64,000 nt of DNA from Bradyrhizobium sp. BRP22. GTDB taxonomy: Bacteria > Pseudomonadota > Alphaproteobacteria > Rhizobiales > Xanthobacteraceae. Of this stretch, positions 56,479 to 64,000 are shown piece after piece (position 1 is the stretch's first letter; each line of letters begins with the position of its first letter). Location: the NCBI RefSeq assembly GCF_020194175.1, contig NZ_JADYVX010000011.1, positions 62,001-126,000 on the forward strand, given 5' to 3'. Both the position numbers and the translations under genes were made by a program. The notes beneath the pieces are model-generated. The model had not been told where the DNA came from. It worked only from the letters and a program-made list of their open reading frames with translations, and did no database searches.

Positions 56479-57270
56479 ATGTCGGACCTAGACCGTAACT
56501 ATGCCTCTCCCTTCGGCCGGGTAGCCGGTCGCATTGACACTGCGACGGTCGACGCCGGTCTGCGCGCCTACATGCTGCGCATCTACAACTACATGACCAT
56601 CGGCCTGGCGATCACAGGTCTGGCCGCGCTCGGCGTCTATATGGCGGCGGTGACGGCGGATCCGTCCGCAGCGGTCGCGAAGTTCGGCAGCGCCTATCTG
56701 ACGCAGTTCGGCTATGCGATGTTCGTCAGCCCGCTGAAGTGGCTGTTCATCCTGGCGCCGCTGGTAATGGTGTTCGTGATCTCGGCCGGCATCAACCGGC
56801 TGCAGCCCGCGACCGCCCAGCTCCTGTTCTGGGTGTTCTCGGCGCTGATGGGCCTCTCGCTATCGTCGATCTTCCTGGTGTACACGCACACCTCGATCGT
56901 GCGGGTGTTCTTCATCACCGCGGCGACCTTCGGTGCGCTCAGCCTCTACGGCTACACCACCAAGCGTGACATGAGCGGCATGGGCTCGTTCCTGTTCATG
57001 GGTTTGATCGGCGTCATCATCGCGAGCCTGGTCAACCTGTTCCTGGCGAGCTCGGCGCTGCAGTTCATCGTTTCGGTGGTCGGCGTGCTGGTGTTCGCGG
57101 GCCTCACCGCCTGGGATACCCAGCGGCTGAAGAACGACTACATCTACGGCTATGCCTCGCAGGGTGGCGTGATAGCCGAGCGTGCGGCGATCACCGGCGC
57201 ACTCTCGCTCTATCTGAACTTCATCAACCTGTTCACGCTGCTCCTGCAGCTCCTCGGACAGCGCGACTAA
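56479..57270 (+). CDS. Bax inhibitor-1 family membrane protein
   Basis: A 263-residue protein with seven or eight spans and the BI-1 patterns FRIYNYMTIGLAITG type (RIYNYMTIGLAITGLAALGV) and GLTAWDTQRLKNDYIYG near the C-terminus, where aspartates form the pH sensor. Bacterial members are calcium-leak channels or membrane stress proteins (YccA, YetJ, YbhL). Preceded by a 240-bp gap with a good ribosome site (CACGGGA) and followed by an intrinsic terminator. Confidence 0.93.
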   Translation: MSDLDRNYASPFGRVAGRIDTATVDAGLRAYMLRIYNYMTIGLAITGLAALGVYMAAVTADPSAAVAKFGSAYLTQFGYAMFVSPLKWLFILAPLVMVFVISAGINRLQPATAQLLFWVFSALMGLSLSSIFLVYTHTSIVRVFFITAATFGALSLYGYTTKRDMSGMGSFLFMGLIGVIIASLVNLFLASSALQFIVSVVGVLVFAGLTAWDTQRLKNDYIYGYASQGGVIAERAAITGALSLYLNFINLFTLLLQLLGQRD

Positions 57271-57297
57271 GCGCCTCCCGTAGAACCAAAGATCGGA

Positions 57298-57328
57298 GCC
57301 CCGGCCTCACCGCCGGGGCTTTTCGTTT
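57298..57328 (+). terminator. Rho-independent terminator after the BI-1 gene
   Basis: GCCCCGGC-CTCACC-GCCGGGGC (8-bp stem) followed by TTTTCGTTT, 28 bp after the stop. Confidence 0.93.
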
Positions 57329-57372
57329 GCGCTCCCTTGATCCGGGTTCCGCCGCTGCTATCTTCTGCCGCC

Positions 57373-57918
57373 ATGTCCGCAGCCGAGATCAGGCCCGCCA
57401 CCGAGGCCGACCTTCCCTCCGTCACCGCGATTTACGAATATGCCGTGCGCTTCGGCACCGCGACTTTCGAGCTCGTTCCACCCGACCTGGCGGAGATGAC
57501 GCGCCGCTTCAAGGCGCTGACCGACGGCGGCTTTCCTTATTTCGTCGCCCTTCTCGACGGGCGCGCGGTCGGCTACGCCTACGCCGGTCCCTACCGTCCG
57601 CGTCCGGCCTATCGCTTCACGGTGGAGAATTCGATCTATCTGGATCCGTCGATTCATCGCCGCGGCATCGGCCTGCAACTGATGCAGCGGCTGATCGCTG
57701 AATGCGAGGCGCGTGGTTACCGGCAGATGATCGCGGTGATCGGCGATTCCGCCAACGCCGGCTCGGTCGGCGTGCACGTCAAGACCGGGTTCACGCTGAT
57801 CGGAACCCACCCCAATGTCGGCCTCAAGTTCGGCCGCTGGCTCGACACGGTGATGATGCAGCGCCCGCTTGGCGACGGCGGAGCCACGGTACCGACCGAA
57901 GATCCGGGGCCGCGTTAG
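57373..57918 (+). CDS. GNAT N-acetyltransferase, phosphinothricin-acetyltransferase-like
   Basis: A 181-residue GNAT: motif A with the acetyl-CoA loop HRRGIGLQLMQRLI, conserved DLPSVTAIYEYAV start, YAGPYRPRPAYRFTVENSIYL and the C-terminal GFTLIGTHPNVGLKFGRWLDTVMMQ. The layout matches the bar/pat or MddA (methionine sulfone/sulfoximine) family, that detoxifies glutamate analogues. The substrate is inferred. ATG at 57373 is used. Confidence 0.9.
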   Translation: MSAAEIRPATEADLPSVTAIYEYAVRFGTATFELVPPDLAEMTRRFKALTDGGFPYFVALLDGRAVGYAYAGPYRPRPAYRFTVENSIYLDPSIHRRGIGLQLMQRLIAECEARGYRQMIAVIGDSANAGSVGVHVKTGFTLIGTHPNVGLKFGRWLDTVMMQRPLGDGGATVPTEDPGPR

Positions 57919-57945
57919 CGCGGTTTCGTAGCCCGGATGTCGGCG

Positions 57946-58317
57946 CTACACGATCGCCAGCTTGCGGTCGATGACGAGCAGCACGCGCTCGAGCTCATGG
58001 CCGCGGCGCAGGATCAAGCCCGTCGCCGAGATCACGCTGTACATGCCCTGCTTGCGGGCGAGCCGCGGGTCCTTCTCGATGCGGTAGATCGGGACTTCGG
58101 AGGAGCGGCGAAACACCGAGAACACGGCGCGATCCTTCAGGAAGTCGATGGCGTAGTCGCGCCATTCGCCATCGGCGACCATGCGGCCATACAGATTGAG
58201 GATGCGATTGAGTTCGAGACGATTGAACGTGACGCGGTTCTGTATCGGGCCTGTGGCGGCGGGCCGCGCCGCGGCGCGAAGCCCGCTTGGATCGGTGTCC
58301 TCCGATATCGATGTCAT
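57946..58317 (-). CDS. DUF2794 family protein
   Basis: A 123-residue protein: VTFNRLELNRILNLYGRMVA, DGEWRDYAIDFLKDRAVFSV, FRRSSEVPIYRIEKDPRLAR and GLILRRGHELERVLLVID. This is the DUF2794 pattern, widespread in alphaproteobacteria with no known role. Soluble. Convergent with the acetyltransferase across 27 bp. Confidence 0.88.
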   Translation of the reverse strand: MTSISEDTDPSGLRAAARPAATGPIQNRVTFNRLELNRILNLYGRMVADGEWRDYAIDFLKDRAVFSVFRRSSEVPIYRIEKDPRLARKQGMYSVISATGLILRRGHELERVLLVIDRKLAIV

Positions 58318-58477
58318 CGAGCGCCTCCTGTCATCCGGCTGACATGATTGCGCTAACGGGCCAGCGCCGCAAGGGTTCGCGGCTCCACGATGTCAGGAAA
58401 GGACGTTACAGGAGTCACAGGAACGTTAGAAAGAATCATATTGCTGCCCCACTTCCGCCCAGCGCCCGCCCCGCTAC

Positions 58478-58627
58478 CCTGCGAAAAGGAAATCCTGCGT
58501 TGGCCCGGTCCTTTCGGTTCCGGATTCCTCAGCCCCCAGCCCCCCGGGGCCGTCGGGATCGGGCCTGTTCGCAGGGGAGTTAACTCCCTTTTGACTGGGC
58601 CAACGAGAGTTGGTCCTTTTCTTTTTT
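58478..58627 (+). ncRNA. candidate structured small RNA ending in tandem terminators
   Basis: CCCTGCGAA (58478-58486) pairs perfectly with TTCGCAGGG (58568-58576), and inside it GGCCCGGTC (58502-58510) pairs with GATCGGGCC (58557-58565) with one G-U. This gives a two-stage rod of 18 bp separated by an asymmetric internal loop. It is followed by GGGAG-TTAA-CTCCC-TTTT and then GGGCCAAC-GAGA-GTTGGTCC with TTTTCTTTTTT. No plus-strand gene precedes or follows, so the terminators need their own transcript. I know no family match; a 6S-like rod is a weak alternative. Confidence 0.5.
58597..58627 (+). terminator. Rho-independent terminator of the small RNA candidate
   Basis: GGGCCAAC-GAGA-GTTGGTCC (8 bp, one G-U) followed by TTTTCTTTTTT. 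On the opposite strand the tract would be A-rich, so the orientation is plus. Confidence 0.8.
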
Positions 58628-58773
58628 GGGTTCCATCCGCGAACACTATTCCGAGGCATGCCAAGCGATTGCATCGCACCGCTCGGTGATCCGCACGAAC
58701 CCGAATCAAAACCTGACAGAACAAGACCCCGGGTTCGCGGACCCGAAATGATGGCAATGGGTTCGCGTTAACC

Positions 58774-58880
58774 CTAGAGCATTTTCGGTTCTGATTGAAT
58801 CAGAACCGAGGCTCTAGATTCTTGTTTTGACGCGTTTTCTTCACGCGAACCGGTCTCCACTTCGCTCGAAAACGCTCTAG
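58774..58880. repeat. complete two-part palindromic repeat, copy left of DUF1223
   Basis: CTAGAGCATTTTCGGTTCTG and ATTGAATCAGAACCGAGGCTCTAG make the left palindrome; TTTTGACGCGTTTTCTTCAC and CGAAAACGCTCTAG close the right. The terminal CTAG (58877-58880) contains the stop codon of the DUF1223 gene. It is in inverted orientation to the copy at 59797. Confidence 0.9.
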
Positions 58881-59635
58881 TGCAGCGGCGTTATGGCTGC
58901 GCCGAGCATCGGGCCCGGCTTGTCGCGATTGCCATCCTGGACATAGACAACGGCGGCATCGACGCCTTCACGCGTGATGTTCTCGATCGGCACGGTCCAG
59001 CTTCCCGCGCTGCCATTCCAATCGCCGACCTTCAAGAGATTACGCACCACGTTGTGGTAGGTGATCTCGCGCCCGCGATTCTCGCCGCGGCCGATCGAGA
59101 TCGGCACTGCCTTGGAGATCGAGCAGATCCAGACTTCGCCATGCTTGACGCGCGGGCCGTTGCTGGCCGCCACCGAAACATTGATCTGCTTGCCGGAGAG
59201 CGACATCGTCACCGGCACCGACATCACGCCTTCGGTCGCGGTGTCCTTTATCGCGGTCTCGATGCCGGCGCGATCGCTGCCGATCACCTTCGCCGAGCCG
59301 TTGACGATGACTTGCGGTGTATAGACGTCGCGGTCGCCGCGCACATGCGAATAGGCTTTCTGGCGCGCACTGAAGCGCGAATCGGCCAGCGTGTCCTTCC
59401 AGCCGAGATAATCCCAATAGTCGATCGGCATGCTGAGCGCGATGACGTTGGGGTCCCTGGCGAGCTCGCCGATGATCTTGTCGGCGGGTGGACAGGACGA
59501 ACAACCTTGAGAGGTGAAGAGTTCGACGACTGCACGCGGATCGGCGTGAGCTGGTCGAACGATCGCGATAATGGCGCAAACGCTGAGCGCACCGGACCAA
59601 AGCGTAAGACGATTATAGGCCATCATCGCTGTCAT
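58877..59635 (-). CDS. DUF1223 thioredoxin-like exported protein
   Basis: A 252-residue protein with a signal peptide (about 1-31, ending RPAHA), then VVELFTSQGCSSCPPADKII, a thioredoxin-like fold with a CSSC motif near 44-47, and MPIDYWDYLGWKDTLADSRF and YTPQVIVNGSAKVIGSDR. This is DUF1223; members are periplasmic, of unknown redox role. Start at 59635 or an ATG four codons later. Both ends of the surrounding region carry inverted copies of the same repeat. Confidence 0.9.
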   Translation of the reverse strand: MTAMMAYNRLTLWSGALSVCAIIAIVRPAHADPRAVVELFTSQGCSSCPPADKIIGELARDPNVIALSMPIDYWDYLGWKDTLADSRFSARQKAYSHVRGDRDVYTPQVIVNGSAKVIGSDRAGIETAIKDTATEGVMSVPVTMSLSGKQINVSVAASNGPRVKHGEVWICSISKAVPISIGRGENRGREITYHNVVRNLLKVGDWNGSAGSWTVPIENITREGVDAAVVYVQDGNRDKPGPMLGAAITPLH

Positions 59636-59721
59636 AGTGAGAACCGATCGTGATGATTTCCATCCGTACTTGTACGGGGCATGAGAGACGATCCTAGAGA
59701 GTGTGCCCCTGACATGCGAAA

Positions 59722-59742
59722 GCGGCCTTTTTCATAGGCCGC
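59722..59742. other. hairpin upstream of DUF1223
   Basis: GCGGCCT-TTTTCAT-AGGCCGC is a 7-bp GC stem with a T-rich loop, about 87 bp upstream of the DUF1223 start, in the 263-bp gap after acnA. No clear T-tract follows on either strand. Confidence 0.5.
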
Positions 59743-59796
59743 CCGTATTTCTGTAGCCATTCACGTAGCAGTGAGGCACTGATCACAAATCCGCGT

Positions 59797-59898
59797 TAGA
59801 GCGTTTTCGAGCGAAGTGGAGACCGGTTCGCGTGAAGAAAACGCGTCAAAGCAAGAATCTAGAGCTTCGGTTCTGATTCAATCAGAGCCGAAAATGCT

Positions 59899-59902
<4 letters not shown>
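59797..59902. repeat. complete two-part palindromic repeat, inverted copy right of DUF1223
   Basis: TTAGAGCGTTTTCGAGCGAA leads to CGCGTGAAGAAAACGCGTCA, and ends AGAGCCGAAAATGCTCTAG. It is the reverse complement of 58774-58880 with few differences. The closing CTAG (59899-59902) supplies the acnA stop codon. Confidence 0.9.
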
Positions 59903-62619
<2,717 letters not shown>

Positions 62620-62734
62620 GCGAGGAAATCCCAATTATTCCATTATACCCGGCAAGGGTATGTTTTTACCGGCAGCGGCGAGGTCGGCCTCCCGGCTTGC
62701 GGCGGCCGATGGTGTGCTGCATCAAGTTCCGGGG

Positions 62735-62755
62735 CTTATAGAATCTTTCTAGAAG
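62735..62755. promoter_or_regulatory. ICE-like Irr box (TATAGAA-TCT-TTCTAGA)
   Basis: CTTATAGAATCTTTCTAGAAG is an inverted repeat with arms matching in 8 of 9 positions around TCT. Its core TATAGAA-N3-TTCTAGA matches the ICE motif of rhizobial Irr (TTTAGAA-N3-TTCTAAA, as I recall it) in 12 of 14 arm positions. Irr senses heme and iron status; acnA and heme-linked genes are known Irr targets in rhizobia. Position is 116 bp from acnA and 174 bp from ccmA. Confidence 0.6.
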
Positions 62756-62827
62756 CGCCGCCACACCGACGAGCGCGCCGCAGCGTTGCGCCACCCCAAA
62801 ATTCTCAACGGCTAGCGAAAGATTTTT

Positions 62828-62905
62828 TGAGCATGATTCGGAAAAGTGGGGACGGGTTTTTCCCCGCGACAAACGTCGAGCGTTTGGGCGGAGATCATGC
62901 TCTAG
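62828..62905. repeat. GAGCATGATTCGG repeat with CGCGACAAACG centre
   Basis: TTTTTTGAGCATGATTCGGA at the left and GGGCGGAGATCATGCTCTAG at the right; the centre reads CCCCGCGACAAACGTCGAGC. Reverse orientation of 21345-21423. Confidence 0.8.
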
Positions 62906-62928
62906 CAAGTCCGGGACGTTGACGGGGC

Positions 62929-63534
62929 ATGATGCGGCTCTCGGGACAGAACTTGCGATGCGTGCGGGGCGGCCGCGAAGTGTTTGCCGGATTAGGCTTT
63001 GCGGCATCGTCAGGGGAAGCGCTCGCGATCACCGGTCCCAACGGTTCGGGCAAGACCTCGCTGCTCCGCGTGATCGCCGGCCTTTTGGTGGCCGCGGAAG
63101 GATCGATCGCGCTCGATGGCGGCGAGGCTGAACTGACGGTTGCCGAGCAGGCCCACTATCTCGGCCACCGCGACGCGCTGAAGCCGGCGCTGAGCGTGCT
63201 CGAAAACCTTTCCTTCTGGCGGGATTTTCTCGGCGGCGATTCAGGCGACGCCGTCCGATGCCTCGCCTCTGTCGGCCTCGATCATGCCACGCATCTGCCG
63301 GCCGCCTATCTCTCGGCCGGACAGCGCCGACGGCTGTCGATCGCGCGGCTTTTGGTCGTGCGGCGGCCGGTCTGGCTGCTGGACGAGCCGACCTCCGCGC
63401 TCGACACCAAGGGACAGGACCTCTTCGTCGGTCTGATGCGTGACCATCTCGCCGGCGGCGGCATCGTGATCGCCGCCACCCACACCGCGCTCGGCATCGA
63501 CGTCAGGGAGATGCGCATGGGAGGCGCGCCATGA
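62929..63534 (+). CDS. ccmA: heme exporter ATP-binding protein CcmA
   Basis: A 201-residue ABC ATPase: Walker [17 protein letters not shown], signature [15 protein letters not shown], Walker [13 protein letters not shown]. Short, as CcmA is. With CcmB and CcmC it drives heme transfer to CcmE in cytochrome c maturation. The start is one of two adjacent ATGs (62929 or 62932). Its stop overlaps the ccmB start (ATGA). Expression may be linked to iron or heme through the upstream box. Confidence 0.93.
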   Translation: MMRLSGQNLRCVRGGREVFAGLGFAASSGEALAITGPNGSGKTSLLRVIAGLLVAAEGSIALDGGEAELTVAEQAHYLGHRDALKPALSVLENLSFWRDFLGGDSGDAVRCLASVGLDHATHLPAAYLSAGQRRRLSIARLLVVRRPVWLLDEPTSALDTKGQDLFVGLMRDHLAGGGIVIAATHTALGIDVREMRMGGAP

Positions 63535-64000
63535 CCGCGCTCTCGGCACTGATGCGGCGCGACATCCGGATTGCGCTGCGCGTCGGCGGCGGCGCGCTGA
63601 TCGGCGTGCTGTTCTTCCTCACCGTCACCGTGCTGATGCCGTTCGCGGTTGGCCCCGACCTGGCGCTGCTGACGCGGCTCGGGCCGGCGATCCTCTGGCT
63701 CGGCGCGCTGCTCGCGAGCCTTTTGACCCTCGACCGGTTGTTCATGGCCGACCACGAAGACGGCTCGCTCGATCTCATCGTCATGAGCCGGACGCCGCTG
63801 GAACTCGCCTGCGCGGCAAAGGCGCTGGCGCATTGGCTCGCCGCCGGACTGCCGCTGATCGTAGCGACGCCCGTGCTCGGGCTGTTGCTCAACCTTGACG
63901 GCAGCGCGACGCTGGCGGTGGCGCTGACGCTCCTGGCGGGAACACCGGCGCTCACCTTCACCGGCATGATCGGCGCAGCGCTCGCCGTTACGCTGCACCG
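63531..64000 (+). CDS. ccmB: heme exporter protein CcmB, partial (C-terminus off the window)
   Basis: The first 156 residues of a CcmB of usual length about 220. [20 protein letters not shown] is followed by spans near 22-45 ([20 protein letters not shown]), 52-65 and later, and [21 protein letters not shown], the CcmB hallmark loop. Translationally coupled to ccmA. ccmC would be expected beyond the edge. Confidence 0.92.
   Translation, partial: MTALSALMRRDIRIALRVGGGALIGVLFFLTVTVLMPFAVGPDLALLTRLGPAILWLGALLASLLTLDRLFMADHEDGSLDLIVMSRTPLELACAAKALAHWLAAGLPLIVATPVLGLLLNLDGSATLAVALTLLAGTPALTFTGMIGAALAVTLH

Larger units (their letters stand above)
58318..58876. other. 559-bp intergenic region with an RNA-like element and a repeat
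   Basis: Both flanking genes are on the minus strand. The region holds a plus-strand structured RNA candidate with terminators (58478-58627) and a complete palindromic repeat (58774-58880). Open frames on both strands across it lack recognisable protein features. The rest, 58628-58773, shows nothing I can name. Confidence 0.7.
62620..62928. other. 309-bp divergent region between acnA and ccmA
   Basis: No gene. It holds the Irr-like inverted repeat (62735-62755) and a palindromic repeat (62828-62905) on the ccm side. The promoters of both operons should be here. CGGCAAGGGTATGTTTTTACCGGC near 62650-62674 forms another imperfect hairpin on the acnA side. Confidence 0.7.

Noticed and set aside
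58353..58757. Open frames on both strands across 58353-58757
   Set aside because: Pro/Gly/Arg-rich, no homology seen, and they overlap the structured RNA candidate and its terminators.

Overview
The window is high-GC, gene-dense bacterial chromosome. Gene content and order point to an alphaproteobacterium of the Rhizobiales, most likely Bradyrhizobium or a close relative. The evidence is a ROSE-type RNA thermometer before a small-heat-shock/degP operon, an F1 ATP synthase operon without F0 genes, an mdh-sucCD-sucAB-lpd TCA cluster, an acnA/ccmAB divergon with an Irr-like box, and many copies of short palindromic repeats of the kind scattered through Bradyrhizobium genomes. The genus is inferred; no 16S or other marker lies in the window.

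Layout: 0-8.4 kb carries a truncated 3-oxoadipyl-CoA thiolase (pcaF), mutS, a small membrane protein, an OsmC-like peroxidase and a sulfonate/taurine-type ABC importer whose binding-protein gene has a one-base deletion. 8.6-22.5 kb is a plus-strand run of housekeeping genes: glnD, obgE, proB, proA, nadD, rsfS, rlmH, an EnvC-like amidase activator, the protease ctpA, a YibQ-family deacetylase-like protein and two tandem RppH-like Nudix hydrolases. 22.6-27.5 kb holds glgX and, divergently, the heat-shock operon: ROSE element, broken hsp20 remnant, intact hsp20, two small unknown genes, degP/htrA.

27.6-33.1 kb is the minus-strand atpHAGDC operon with an organic hydroperoxide resistance gene (ohr) between atpG and atpD. 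33.7-38.5 kb has a polyhistidine-bearing RlpA-like protein, priA, xerC and a DUF4337 gene. 38.7-49.9 kb is the minus-strand TCA block, transcribed mdh, sucC, a DUF1579-like gene, sucD, sucA, sucB, a short-chain dehydrogenase, lpdA and a membrane protein. 50.1-59.6 kb contains zapE, thpR, tesA-like esterase divergent from ybbA-ybbP, a Bax inhibitor-1 protein, a GNAT acetyltransferase, a DUF2794 gene, a candidate structured small RNA and a DUF1223 gene. 59.9-64 kb is acnA divergent from ccmA-ccmB (ccmB runs off the edge).

The most notable non-coding signals are the intact thermometer attached to a broken hsp20 gene, the Irr-like operator between acnA and ccmA, a 150-nt rod-like RNA candidate with terminators at 58.5 kb, and a family of palindromic repeats whose terminal CTAG supplies the stop codon of several genes. 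No CRISPR array, rRNA, tRNA, transposase or phage gene was seen; apart from the repeats the window reads as core chromosome.
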